Of a stretch of DNA of 64,000 bases, positions 1-10,181 are shown piece by piece. Made by a program: the position numbers and the translations under genes. Source of the stretch: Aurelia coerulea (lineage: Eukaryota > Cnidaria > Scyphozoa > Semaeostomeae > Ulmaridae). Location of the stretch: assembly GCA_039566865.1 (NCBI GenBank), contig CM076960.1:8282001-8346000 (forward strand), in the 5' to 3' direction. Numbering within the stretch: the stretch's first letter is position 1; every line of letters starts with the position of its first letter. A model generated the notes under the pieces. The model had not been told where the DNA came from. It did no database searches and saw only the letters and a list, made by a program, of their open reading frames with translations.

Positions 1-452
1 TCTATGGCGAAACCCCACAGCGATCAAATTATCTTGCCTTTGAACATTGAAAACATATTGATAAAAGATATGTCCATTCAGTCACTTATTTGGAACTGGG
101 CTGCCAATGTAGAAACATATCATTTGACATGTAGCTGTGTATCTGAGAACCAGAGACAAATAACGGCCGGATCTCTTTTTCTGCACCTCCCCACCGTCCT
201 GTTCATTATGACCGACAGAATAAAGTACAAAGACGGCAGAATGCTTAGAATTCCTCTGAAATTTCTGAGAAGCACTTAATTTGATTTATATTCTTTCCCA
301 AATAGGTGCAATACACATATACAGTTAAAGGGGCACCTAAGTCGGGTTCATTGATTCGAATAAAGTTGCAATGCCTGGACGTGATAACAAGCCAAGCGGT
401 AGTAAGATGTTATACGAGACATACTATGACAGATGTTTGGAAAAGTAAAGGG
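1..452 (+). pseudogene. USP-like protease segment, copy A (partial, runs off left edge)
   Basis: Positions 4-279 read as the C-terminal half of a ubiquitin-specific protease-like fold. A C-x2-C-like pair lies at the LTCSC segment, followed by the hydrophobic LPTVLFIMTDR stretch that corresponds to the conserved 'LP.VL.I.L.R' strand of USPs. Positions 1-260 repeat at 1029-1288. After 260 the frame closes at a stop (277-279), and a TTCCCAAATAG acceptor-like sequence ends at about 305. A short second coding-like stretch follows to about 452. Neither the Cys box nor the catalytic His box of a USP is visible, so activity cannot be claimed. The upstream part lies outside the window. It is probably a duplicated, broken exon of the gene continued at 819-1591. 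The USP assignment is by motif pattern only. Confidence 0.45.
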
Positions 453-600
453 CATGGCCCCCTCGTTGTAGTGCCCCCCACTTTATTTATCCTGGCCACA
501 CCGCTGCATTCTCTTTATGTTTCTTATGCTCATTAAACGTCACCATTCGATTGCACGAGCATTTGCTGTTTTTCTAGCGTTTTGATAAGAGTTTCAAGAC

Positions 601-818
601 GACGTATGGTATGGTGCCCTTCCTTTCACCTCTGACATGAAAAACATTGTAAAAAAACGATTTCGTATGGTGCCCTTCCTTTCACCTCTGACATGAAAAA
701 CATTGTAAAAAAATTTGTCAAGCGTGACCAAACCATAATTCATAAGCAAGAGGATGCGTGTGAGCTCATTGAATTTATTTTAGGTGACCTCGTATGGTGC
801 CCTTCCTTTTAGGCGAGC
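601..818 (+). repeat. Scrambled short duplications of a USP-like exon start
   Basis: The phrase TATGGTGCCCTTCCTTT occurs four times, near 610, 666, 793 and 822. A unit of about 126 bp at 664-789 is repeated at 821-945. Each long copy begins with the phrase and runs through the KNIVKKFVKR coding stretch to TTTTAGGTGACCT. This is a local tandem and partial duplication of the exon that begins the 819-1288 segment. The repeated copy at 664-789 carries the same coding sequence but is cut short. An assembly artefact between haplotypes is also possible. Confidence 0.6.
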
Positions 819-1288
819 TCGTATGGTGCCCTTCCTTTCACCTCTGACATGAAAAACATTGTAAAAAAATTTGTCAAGCGTGACCAAACCATAATTCATA
901 AGCAAGAGGATGCGTGTGAGCTCATTGAATTTATTTTAGGTGACCTCTGCGAAAACAGTATTGATGATACATCACAGTGTTTTTCACCGGTGGTAGTAAC
1001 TATTATCTCTTGTTTAACATGTAAGGCATCTATGGCGAAACCCCACAGCGATCAAATTATCTTGCCTTTGAACATTGAAAACATATTGATAAAAGATATG
1101 TCCATTCAGTCACTTATTTGGAACTGGGCTGCCAATGTAGAAACATATCATTTGACATGTAGCTGTGTATCTGAGAACCAGAGACAAATAACGGCCGGAT
1201 CTCTTTTTCTGCACCTCCCCACCGTCCTGTTCATTATGACCGACAGAATAAAGTACAAAGACGGCAGAATGCTTAGAATTCCTCTGAA
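819..1288 (+). pseudogene. USP-like protease segment, copy B
   Basis: An open frame runs from about 813, just after the acceptor-like CCTTCCTTTTAG, to 1288. The translation contains QEDACELIEFIL, which matches the 'Q.DA.EFL..LL' helix of USP-family peptidases. It also contains an LTCKAS segment, then the LTCSC and LPTVLFIMTDR segments also seen in copy A. At 1289 the sequence stops matching copy A and enters non-USP sequence (AATAGTGCCCCCCAC). The catalytic Cys and His boxes are not present here. Together with 1319-1591 it suggests a gene that carried a USP-like segment followed by an Ulp1-like one. Whether both belonged to one transcript is an inference from order and strand. Confidence 0.45.
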
Positions 1289-1318
1289 TAGTGCCCCCCA
1301 CGGTCAGTTGCATCCTCT

Positions 1319-1591
1319 AGGCCTGACAAAGACATCGAAATCTTGCCATTATTCACCATTTCTCATATATTAGAGAATGTCAAGATGAGCTCTATTCTAT
1401 CGACAGCTCTTTCTAAGCGTTTGCTTTTCTCAAACAACGACCTTGTGCTATTCCCTTGCTACCGTAAGGAAACAAACCACTGGAGTATGGCTAGTATTTA
1501 TCCAAAGCATAAGGTAGTTGTTCATTGCGATGCACTCCCTGATAAAGACTGGGATAAAGTTGTTTTTACCGCAATCGCCACATATCTTGGA
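1319..1591 (+). CDS. Ulp1/SENP-like (C48) peptidase domain, first half, interrupted
   Basis: The open frame starts after an acceptor-like CATCCTCTAG. It reads through LVLFPCY, a core strand, then NHWSMASIY and VVVHCDAL. These match the C48 pattern of a core strand, a catalytic His in 'HW', and an Asp in 'DSL'. The frame is intact up to CTTGGA at 1586-1591, where the TIR of a large insertion begins. The same hexamer resumes the gene at 10231-10236 in the same codon phase. C48 peptidases cleave SUMO or Nedd8 conjugates and are also carried as passenger genes by several DNA transposon groups. No transposase is visible here. The domain is too short alone; it needs the part at 10237-11022. Confidence 0.55.
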
Positions 1592-1638
1592 CCCGGCGGG
1601 TGCACTTCTATATAAAAGGTGATACACAAGCTTGTCTG
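1592..1638. repeat. Left terminal inverted repeat of the 1592-10228 element
   Basis: These 47 bp are the reverse complement of 10182-10228. They are preceded by the target duplication TCTTGGA. Confidence 0.85.
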
Positions 1639-3462
1639 TAAATTCACTGAGATAGGGTGAAAAAATTTTCAAATCCTAGGACCTAGGATTTAGAAAAAAG
1701 GGGGGTTATTCTACAATTTGGTCAGTGGATTTTAAAAGATACTTATATCAAAACCAACTAATTTCAAGATGTAAGGTTGTTGTTAATGGTTTCCTCTTGT
1801 GAGCTACAATTGACTAGTCATTACGTGCAATAAACTTGATGTTGAATGATTTCAAATTGATGAAGTATTATAGACTTTTTCTATACAATGTTGAATACAA
1901 AACACTTGGTAATGTAATTATCTTTGTTTTGGCCAGATCAAATTCCTCAATTGAAGTCTAATAAAAATCTAGGCATAGCTTTCTCAATAATAGCAAGTCA
2001 CCAGTAGTTCTATGTATTCAGGTGTAGAAAAGGGGATAAAACCCAGCAACTGTTGAACAATATTCAAAGGCAAGTAGTAGCTAACATGCAGATTCTTGAT
2101 ATGGTGTGGGTCGTGTCTCCTTTCCATTAGGTAAAGCCATTTAAGTACAGTGTGTGATACTTGCAGTAGTCATGTACTTGATCTATCAGATCAGGCCTAA
2201 ACTAACGGAAAATCAGTCAACTTTGATCTGGAAAATGTTATATATGGAGAAGTGCTCCAATGCTCCAATCTGCAGTTCCATAAAATAACATTATTGTATA
2301 TATGGTTGTATCAAAACCGATATTATGATTTCCTTGGTGACAAAATGGATAATAAGTCTGTATTTCTGACTGGCATCACTGCTGTTTCAGGTAGAAAAAG
2401 CGTTCTACGTTGCCTCTCTCTTTGATTATTTTCTTTTGCTTCTCTCTCTCAGTCGTCAGTTTTGATCTGTTTTGATCAGCTTTTCATTCAGTAGATTTCC
2501 AGTTTTGTTTGATGGGAAACATCTTCTCAGAGTTGCATAGGTAGAGGCATCTTCATACTAAAACATGTTACCACAGGTAACTTCATGGTAGTGCAGTATT
2601 CACTTGAAAGTTGTTACGATGTAAACAGACTCTGCCCTTTCTACTTTCTGACACACAGCCATCTTTTCATGGAAGCAACCCAGAAGCAACAGCCTCTTTT
2701 GCAATTTGAGGCTTGGTGAAAAAACGCGGGAAAAAGGAAGAGGATGTATCACTGCTACATTTCATTTGAAGTAATTTTGAGAGCTAGATATGCTCATGAG
2801 GGTTCTTACGCAGTTAATGGTGTTAATGAACAAAAATTGCTGAGGGAAAGCCAGAGGAAAGTGTAATTTTTGCCGCTGCTACATGTTTCAGTGCAATTTG
2901 GTATAGTGCCATTGGTAAGATGGTTAGACCTGTAAATTTGAAAGTTCGGCTTTTTGGTGGTCATCATCAGTCCAGATCAAGAGAGGGCAGCAGATTTGTT
3001 TACAATTTCCTTGAAAATAGATTAAATACTTAATGCTTTTACAAGATGCAATGCACTCAATGCGTTTTACCATAGTTTTACACAACATCATATCAATAAC
3101 ATCCTAAATGCAAAGTAAATGGGATGTATGTAATGTAATACAGACAGACCACAATTGTTCCAAATGAAATCTTATTAATTTATAGTGAATGGTTTCCATA
3201 GTGCAGGAAATATATCAATCAAGGAATCTGTGGGCAGCATTGATTGCAGAAAACCAAAGTTTTGCTGAAGCTTGTAAAAACAAAATATCAACACAAAAAG
3301 TGTAGATTAACTTAACTTAGTAGCTAAAATTTATATTATAAAGAGTATTACACTCATCACTCTTTGAAACTTTAGTTCTGCCATTAACTTCTTTTATAGC
3401 ACTATATTAGTGCTGCAGCCACCATTCTTTGAAATATTACAATAGCCATTAGTTTTTTCTTT
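1639..3462. other. Interior of the TIR element, no gene seen
   Basis: AT-rich sequence with stops in all frames and no ORF above about 60 codons that looks like protein. A short palindrome, TCCTAGGACCTAGGA, sits just inside the left TIR near 1674-1688. No RNA gene was recognised. Confidence 0.5.
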
Positions 3463-3467
3463 AGTCT

Positions 3468-3678
3468 TGATGTACTCTTACATTATGTTATCTTACCTTG
3501 CTGAGCCGTGAGCCGCCATCTTGACTTGTAGTTAGAACAACAACAACACTAGTTATGAAATAGAGGCTAGTTAGATATGGTAGATTAGAAGGGGCTCTCT
3601 TCGGACGTAGAAGCACGAGACAGGAACCTTTTTGAGCTGATAGACGAAACCTCCGATAGCACCGACTAGGATACTTTA
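3468..3678 (+). repeat. 5' LTR of Gypsy-1
   Basis: Begins TGATGTACTC and ends ATACTTTA. It matches 8915-9047 and 9719-9784 exactly. Positions 3601-3612 are missing from the 3' copy, where a MITE insertion was followed by a deletion. It should hold the promoter and the R region, but no clear TATA box was identified. Confidence 0.85.
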
Positions 3679-3680
3679 TC

Positions 3681-3700
3681 TGGCGACTAGGATGGGATCT
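3681..3700 (+). promoter_or_regulatory. Primer binding site of Gypsy-1, probably tRNA-Arg
   Basis: TGGCGACTAGGATGGGAT lies two bases after the LTR. TGGCGACT followed by GGGAT is what the 3' end of an arginine tRNA (acceptor end AGTCGCCA) would pair with. The tRNA comparison is from memory. The site overlaps the gag ATG at 3692. Confidence 0.5.
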
Positions 3701-5083
3701 TTAAAGCCACCAGACCCTTTCGACCCAATAGAACACGCTGATAGTGCTGTTAAAGCATTTGACTTGTATGTACGACAATGGAAGCTGTGGTATCGAGCAG
3801 AGTGCATGGGACACATCAAAGATGATGCCAGTGATGCAACAAAAAAGCTACATATGGCAAATTTTTTCAGAGCGTCAATTGCAAGAAGCCCACGTCTACT
3901 TGAGGATATTACTCATGAATTTGGAGGTGATGAAAGTGAATTTGAGAAGGCAACGTTTGAAGGTATGACTTCCAAACTGCGAGAAAGATACAAACCAACA
4001 CAGAACCAGGTATTACTTCATTTCCAATTTCACTCTCTTACACAGGAAACCGACGAAACAATTGATACCTTTATAAACCGTGTGAAGGAGCATGCAGCCC
4101 GCTGTAATTTTAAGTGTGATTCAGGTACTTGTGATGTAATGCAAACCTTGATAAGAGACCGCATAATAATGGGCACAAACAACAAAAGCATAAGGGATGA
4201 CGCTCTGGAGAAGGAACATAAACTGTCTGAATTAGAAAAACAGGCAAGGAAAATTGAAGCTACAGTAACTGCAGCTCACCAGATTAGCTCCACCCCACCC
4301 ACTACTGGTATCAGCTGCCTCACCATAGATAATACCCCAAAACCAGACCACAATTCCATACATGCACACCCCACAGCTGACATCAACTTTGTGCGAAGGC
4401 AACCACGCAGAAACCCTCAGGGCACAACCCCTAACCGCCGCAGATATGACCCCACTGCAAATGAGGGACAACGAGCCAATTGCTTGGGTTGTGGCCACAA
4501 TAACTGCAACAGAAACGCCAACTGCCCAGCTAGGGGCCAAATTTGTGATGCTTGTGGTATTAGAGGACATTTCAAACGCTGCTGCTTAAAAACAAGAAAA
4601 CAGCAGTCATCAACCGCAGCCAATGCCGTCAACACCATTGCCTACCAATACATGCCACCCCAGGACCCTAACCACATGCAGCCAGCTGCCCTCACCCAAC
4701 CACCTTCCCTACCTGACCCTGCATACCCCCAAAACTCCCGCATATATGCCACGACAAGCACTAAAACCAGGAGCAACGCAACCTCAAAGCACGCAGTCCT
4801 AGAAATAAACAACCACATCATCACTGCCATGATTGACAGTGGAGCAGAGGTCAACATTATCCTCAAAGACTCAGTACCAGAAAATGTCACAATCACCCCC
4901 ACAGCCATCATGCTGACCCCCTATGGCAGTAAACCGATCAAGCCCTTAGGCCAGTTCCTGGCAGACACAACTTGGGGAAAAAAAGAGTACCCACCACATG
5001 GATTGTCCTCGACAATGATTATCTGCAGGGAAAAGCAGAAAACATTCTGTCATGTCATACCGCAGAGCAGCTGGAAATACTGA
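3692..5083 (+). CDS. Gag-protease polyprotein of Gypsy-1
   Basis: 463 codons. Residues 1-190 form a Gag-like helical capsid segment (FEGMTSKLRERYKP, then the ETDETIDTFINRVKEHA region typical of retrotransposon gag). A low-complexity Pro/Thr/Asn/Gln linker follows. Near residues 265-298 there are two Cys-rich knuckles, CLGCGHNNCNRNANCP and CDACGIRGHFKRCC. An aspartic protease motif, IDSGAEVNI, follows at about residue 381. The start is the ATG at 3692 just after the PBS. The C-terminal half of the protease is in the next frame: continuing past the A7 run at 4978-4984 in the -1 frame gives the IVLDNDYLQG part. The 33 gag-frame codons after that run do not look like protease. Confidence 0.85.
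   Translation: MGSLKPPDPFDPIEHADSAVKAFDLYVRQWKLWYRAECMGHIKDDASDATKKLHMANFFRASIARSPRLLEDITHEFGGDESEFEKATFEGMTSKLRERYKPTQNQVLLHFQFHSLTQETDETIDTFINRVKEHAARCNFKCDSGTCDVMQTLIRDRIIMGTNNKSIRDDALEKEHKLSELEKQARKIEATVTAAHQISSTPPTTGISCLTIDNTPKPDHNSIHAHPTADINFVRRQPRRNPQGTTPNRRRYDPTANEGQRANCLGCGHNNCNRNANCPARGQICDACGIRGHFKRCCLKTRKQQSSTAANAVNTIAYQYMPPQDPNHMQPAALTQPPSLPDPAYPQNSRIYATTSTKTRSNATSKHAVLEINNHIITAMIDSGAEVNIILKDSVPENVTITPTAIMLTPYGSKPIKPLGQFLADTTWGKKEYPPHGLSSTMIICREKQKTFCHVIPQSSWKY
4978..4984 (+). promoter_or_regulatory. A_AAA_AAA slip site between gag and pol of Gypsy-1
   Basis: In the gag frame the codons read GGA AAA AAA GAG. A -1 slip on A_AAA_AAA enters exactly the pol frame, with no stop between. 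Because the slip would fall inside the protease domain, a one-base change in the A-run in this copy is an equally good explanation. Confidence 0.5.
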
Positions 5084-6556
5084 AAATACAACAAACACCC
5101 ATTTACAGCGTCCAAAGTCTCATGAAACCAGATGACAACAAATCCACAGATCAGATTTTAGAGCAGTTTTCACCTGTTTTCCATGGACTCGGAAAGCTCC
5201 AAGCCGCACCAGTAAAACTATACTTAAAGGCAGAATTCAAACCAGTGATTCAACCGCCCAGAGCCATTCCCTACCACCTACAAGAGCCCTTTGAGAAATG
5301 CATCCAAGCCATGCTAAAAGACGGAGTCATTGAAGAGCACACCGGACCAGTCACATGGACCTCCAACCCCGTACTCGTCCCAAAACCAGACGGCTCTCTT
5401 CGTATCACAGTTGATCTGCGCCAAGTCAACAAAGCCATTGAAAACACACACCTCCCCATTCCACGTGTTGAAGATATCCTCCCAATGTTTGCCGGAAAGC
5501 AGATTTTTACCAAACTTGACCTACGCACAGCATACCATCAATTGGAATTGTCAGCAGAATCCAGACCACTCACCGTATTCCGCGCAGGTGACAAGCTCAT
5601 GCGATACAAGCGTCTCACAATGGGAAGCCTACCAGCATCAGGTGAGCTCAACAGCCGCTTGCGACCAATGCTGGCAAATATTGCAGATGCAGAAATCATC
5701 CATGATGACATTGTCATAGCCAGTGAAACCCGGGAAACCCACAACAAAACATTGTCTCAAGTCCTACAAGTGCTTTGTGATGCTGGCCTAACCCTAAACA
5801 AAACAAAGTGCATCATTGCCTCTGACTCAATTCCATTCTGGGGCCTCATCATAACAAGGGAAGGACGCAAACCTGACCCGGAAAAATGTGCAGCCCTCCA
5901 ACAACCATCACCACCATCTTCCAAGGATGAGCTTATCTCCTTTCTCTGCATGGTGCGTGCAAATGCAGACTTCATCCCAGACCTTGCCGCTATGACAGCC
6001 AATCTCCGCAACCTTACCAAAAAGCATGCCAAATTCCATTGGACCGACCTCCATAGCCAAGAATTCAACAACATTAAGCAAGCTTTTAATCAGTCAGTAC
6101 TACTGCGCCACTATGATGCCACCAAGTCAACCTTTCTATTTGTTGATGCCCACATAACCGGCCTGTCAGCCATCCTTGTCCAAGGATCTAGCGTCGACAA
6201 AGCCAAAGCCATTGCCCTGGCATCCAGAGCCACATCCCCGACAGAAGCAAAATACGCTCAACTGGAGTTAGAGGCACTCGCCATCGATTTTGGCCTCCGC
6301 AGGTTTCATCACTACCTTGTGGGCGGACCCATAACAACAGTCATCACTGACCATCAACCATTGGAAGCAATTTGGAAATCCGAACGGAAAACATCACTGC
6401 GGCTTGAACGTATACAAATACGCCATCAGCACATCAATTATGTGGTGAAATGGCACAAAGGATCAGAAAACCCAGCAGACTACCTCAGTCGTCATGCCAT
6501 CCCACTGCAACAATTGCCCTCACGGATAGTGGAAGAAGCCAAAATATACGAGAAGC
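4985..6556 (+). CDS. Pol of Gypsy-1, part 1: protease end, RT, RNase H
   Basis: The frame is open from at least 4972 to the MITE at 6557. After the protease tail it contains RT motifs in order: SNPVLVPKPDGSLRITVDLR, FTKLDLRTAYHQLEL, LTMGSLPASGE and IHDDIVIAS. The catalytic box is HDD preceded by I, not YxDD. RNase H follows: FLFVDAHITGLSAILVQ, LELEALAIDFGLRRFHHYL, ITDHQPLE, and GSENPADYLSRH at the end. There is no own ATG at a sensible place, so it is taken to be made as a Gag-Pol fusion. The frame breaks only because a MITE was inserted at codon 'Lys + C' (6553-6556); it resumes at 7510 in phase. Confidence 0.85.
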
Positions 6557-7500
6557 AGCATAGGAATCATTCGTCGTACATAGCCGATTGCTCGTGGCCC
6601 ATGGTCGAAACCGCCAAAGCCTCATTTTCACGGACCAATCAGACGGCTAAAAAGCGAAGGAGACAAAAGAAACCCGTGAAGATTTTCCTAAATTTTACCT
6701 ACCTTCATAAAACGCAGCCAGGACAAAAAACTGCTTGAGATTTCCCGAATTTTTTTAAAGCAATCTACTCTCCAGATGTTTGGGAGTAAAAGTTTGGATG
6801 CCGGTTAAAATATCTTCAGGATTGGCGGAGTTATTGCCTCTCCAATAGACAAAATGGGCGAAGGCTTGTCGAGACCTGTTTACGCCACTTCAAGTCAGGT
6901 GATAAAGTTATTCCGCAACGAGCAAACTTTTGCCATGAATGTAAAAAGTAGTACAATACAGAAACTTCCCTAGAGTATTGCCACATGACTTGAAATGCGC
7001 GAACAAACCTTTGTAGACTTTTTCAATTCACATAGAAACCGTAGGGGCATTGAATCTTCAATAAAAGAAAAATTAGCGAAAGACAATAGCAAGAACAATT
7101 GAAAACACAGATTGTGGCGTTTTCGGGTCGTTCTTACAACAATCACTATTGTTATTACTATTGTCTCCCGGCCAGAATCTCTATTGTTCAAGGTTCAGTG
7201 CCTTGTCGGTTTGTTTGTGGCCATAACTCCACCAATCCTGGAGATATTTTAATGGGCATCCAAACTTTTACTCCCAAACATCTGGAGAGTAGATTGCTTT
7301 AAAAAAATTCGGGAAATCTCAAGCAGTTTTTTGTCCTGGTTGCGTTTTATGAAGGTAGGTAAAATTTAGGAAAATCTTCACGGGTTTCTTTTGTCTCCCT
7401 CGCTTTTTAGCCGTCTGATTGGTCCGTGAAAATGAGGCTTTGGCGGTTTCGACCATGGGCCACGAGCAATCGGCTATGTACGACGAATGATTCCTATGCT
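6557..7500. mobile_element. Mutator-like long-TIR MITE, copy 1 (inside pol)
   Basis: 944 bp. The two ends are inverted copies of about 280 bp, starting AGCATAGGAATCATTCG. It is flanked by a perfect 9-bp duplication, ACGAGAAGC (6548-6556 and 7501-7509). Nine-base duplications with long TIRs are the signature of Mutator-like elements. There is no coding capacity; the apparent extension of pol to 6738 is read-through into its TIR. Confidence 0.9.
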
Positions 7501-7509
7501 ACGAGAAGC

Positions 7510-8951
7510 TGATCTACACCCTCCACACCACTCCATATACAGAGGCCATCACACCACAGCGAATCTTTGAAGCACAACTACAGGATCAACTGTTAACGCG
7601 CCTGAGACCCTTTGTTCATCTCAATCAAAAACCAACAGACCCAGACCTTACACCTTTCAGAAACATTATCCCAGAACTATCCATCTCTGATGGCGGACTT
7701 ATCCTGAAAGGCGACAAAATCTTGTTACCCTCCAAACTGCAGGAAGTTGCCATCAAACTAGCACACCAGGGTGCACACCCAGGCCAAAGCCAAGTAAAGC
7801 GTCGCATTCGAGCCCATTTTTGGTTTCCTTCAATGGACACCATCATAGCCAAACAACTCGAGCAATGCCACCAATGCCAAATCCATACCTCACCTAACCT
7901 GAAGGCACCCCTCACACCAGCTCCTGTACCACTTCGCCCATGGGACAATGTCTCCTTAGACCTCTTCGGTCCCCTGCCAAACAAAAGCCACATCCTTGTG
8001 TCACGCTGCAACTTGTCCCGCTTCCCTGATGCTAAGATTGTCAAATCTACAGCGGCCAAAGATGTCATTCCAGCCTTGAGTGAAACTTACAACAACTTTG
8101 GGAATCCGATGATACACAAGGCAGACAATGGACCCCCTTTCAACAGTGCTGCATTTCAACAATTTTCTGACAAAAGAGGTATTACAGTCAAGCATACACC
8201 ACCCTACCATCCACAAGCCAACGAAGCAGAATGTTTCATGAAGCCCTTAGGGAAAACAGTCAAGATTGCCATTGACAACAACACCCCAATCAAAGAAGCT
8301 GTAACAGACCTACTCCAATCATATCGCAGTACCCCACACAAAGCAACTGGCATAGCACCAGGCAACATGATGCTACGCGGTGGATATCATCACCAGTTTC
8401 CAAAACAGCCAGCAACTGACACTGACATCCACAATGCACGCATGCAAGACATGACAGAAAAGAGGCAGCGTGCATCAAGATTTAACGTTTCAAAGTGGCA
8501 TGGATATGTCAACATAGAGCAAGGTGACTGCGTCCTCATACGTCGACCAATGCAACGTACAAAGTTCCAGTCCATCTTTGAAGCAGAGCCATACATTGTC
8601 ATACAAAAAAAGGGCCTCTCCTTCAAGGTTCAGCGTCTTTCCGACAACGCCACCGCCTGGCGTCACATCAACGACCTCAAACTGTACAGAGGCACACCAG
8701 CTATCACGAAACTACCTTACCAGCTAGAGCGCCGTTGGTTACCACCCACCCCACCAACCCCACCCAGCCAACAACCAGCCACCAACAGCAATAGCCCCAG
8801 CAGGATCCCGCCTCTGAGAGCAACTTGCAACAATGGGTTATGGACACAAGTGACGACCAATGCGGTTTCCCAACCAGAACGCCCACGCCGTGTGACACAG
8901 CGACCAGCCCGTCTTGATGTACTCTTACATTATGTTATCTTACCTTGCTGA
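7510..8951 (+). CDS. Pol of Gypsy-1, part 2: integrase
   Basis: Continues pol in phase after the MITE (7509 is the first base of the interrupted codon). It contains an H-H-C-C zinc-binding segment (HQGAHPGQSQVKRR then CHQCQ). The DDE core has D in LDLFGPLP, D in HKADNGPPF and E in QANEAECF. A basic C-terminal region follows. The first 70 codons look normal and are open. The stretch just after the first Asp (HILVSRCNLSRFP) is slightly short or altered compared with usual integrases. The frame reads into the 3' LTR and stops at 8951. The listed region has no internal stop. Confidence 0.85.
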
Positions 8952-9784
8952 GCCGTGAGCCGCCATCTTGACTTGTAGTTAGAACAACAACAACACTAGT
9001 TATGAAATAGAGGCTAGTTAGATATGGTAGATTAGAAGGGGCTCTCTGGCTTGTCGAGACCTGTTTACGCCACTTCAAGTCAGGTGATAAAGCCTCTTGA
9101 TAAAACCTCTTTTGAATTTTATAAGTTATTTCGCAACGAGCAAACTTTTGCCATGAATGTAAAAAGTAGTACAATACAGAAACTTCCCTAGAGTATTGCC
9201 ACATGACTTGAAATGCGCGAACAAGCCTTTGTAGACTTTTTCAATTCACATAGAAACCGTAGGGGCATTGAATCTTCAATAAAAGAAAATTTAGCGAAAG
9301 ACAATAGGAAGAACAATTGAAAACGCAGATTGTGGCGTTTTCGGGTCGTTCTTACAACAATCACTATTGTTATTACTATTGTCTCCCGGCCAGAATTTCT
9401 ATTGTTCAAGATTCAGTGCCTTATCGGTGTGTTTGTGGCCATAACTCCGCCAATCCTGGAGACATTTTAACCGGCATCCAAACTTTTACTCCCAAACATC
9501 TGGAGAGTAGATTGCTTTAAAAAAATTCGAGAAATCTCAAGCAGTTTTTTGTCCTGGTTGCGTTTTATGAAGGTAGGTAAAATTTAGAAAAATCTGCACG
9601 GGTTTCTTTTGTCTCCCTCGCTTTTTAGCCGTCTGATTGGTCCGTGAAAATGAGGCTTTGGCGGTTTCGACCATGGGCCACGAGCAATCGGCTATGTACG
9701 ACGAATGATTCCTATGCTGCACGAGACAGGAACCTTTTTGAGCTGATAGACGAAACCTCCGATAGCACCGACTAGGATACTTTA
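8915..9784 (+). repeat. 3' LTR of Gypsy-1, interrupted by MITE copy 2
   Basis: LTR sequence occupies 8915-9047 and 9719-9784. The middle (9048-9718) is a MITE. Twelve LTR bases corresponding to 3601-3612 are gone. The sequence upstream of 8915 is not purine-rich. Confidence 0.85.
9048..9718. mobile_element. Mutator-like MITE, copy 2, 5'-deleted
   Basis: Matches copy 1 from its position 307 (6863) to its right end, so the left TIR is missing. It has an extra ~32 bp near 9093-9124 absent from copy 1. The right end is followed by GCACGAGAC (9719-9727), which would be one half of a 9-bp duplication. The other half was lost together with the left TIR and 12 bp of LTR, which points to one deletion after insertion. 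Confidence 0.85.
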
Positions 9785-10181
9785 AGTCTCATGTTAGTTT
9801 TACTACATAAACAAACTTCTGAAACCATACCATACTGTATGGCTCAAACCATATTTGTGCTTCAGTGTATGGATGTGTAGTGGAGATATACAAATGTTCT
9901 GCTCCATTTTTAGTAGTTGGTGATATTTTCAGTATTTTAGGGCTAAATATAGTGACATTTAAAGGAAACCACCTGGAGGGCATGTCAGTGATTCTCCAAA
10001 ATAGGGGTACAAATTTCTAAAACATTGCGATAAAATGTCAGTGAATAGGGTCTAACTGCTGAGACTTTTCTCAGTGAAGATGGTATATTTTGGAAAGCTT
10101 CAGATTTTCCGGCGCCTTCGGCGCCGGGGGGTCTAACTGCTGAGACTTTTCTCAGTGAAGATGGTATATTTTGGAAAGCTT
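9785..10181. repeat. Right interior of the TIR element with a tandem duplication and hairpin
   Basis: After AGTCT there is AT-rich sequence without a gene. A ~56-bp unit beginning GTCTAACTGCTGAGAC occurs at 10050-10104 and 10131-10184. The two copies are separated by a perfect hairpin: CCGGCGCC (10109-10116), loop TTC, GGCGCCGG (10120-10127). Apparent ORFs on the minus strand here are translations of this repeat. Confidence 0.7.

Larger units (their letters stand above)
3468..9784 (+). mobile_element. Ty3/Gypsy LTR retrotransposon (Gypsy-1)
   Basis: Order: 211-bp LTR, PBS, gag with zinc knuckle, protease, RT, RNase H, integrase, LTR. This is the Gypsy order, with integrase last. AGTCT flanks the element at 3463-3467 and 9785-9789, a 5-bp target duplication. 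The portions of the two LTRs that can be compared (133 + 66 bp) are identical, so insertion was recent. A Mutator-like MITE sits inside pol and a truncated second copy sits inside the 3' LTR. No polypurine tract is evident before the 3' LTR, and the pol frame runs into it, ending at 8951. The LTR begins TG but ends TA, so the exact boundary could shift by a few bases. Confidence 0.9.

Noticed and set aside
4232..4911. Minus-strand frames within gag of Gypsy-1
   Set aside because: Shadows of the coding strand; Ser/Leu/Val composition comes from the complement of Pro/Thr/Asn-rich codons.
6557..6738. C-terminal extension of Gypsy-1 pol
   Set aside because: These codons are the TIR of the MITE, found again inverted at 7320-7500 and at 9537-9718.
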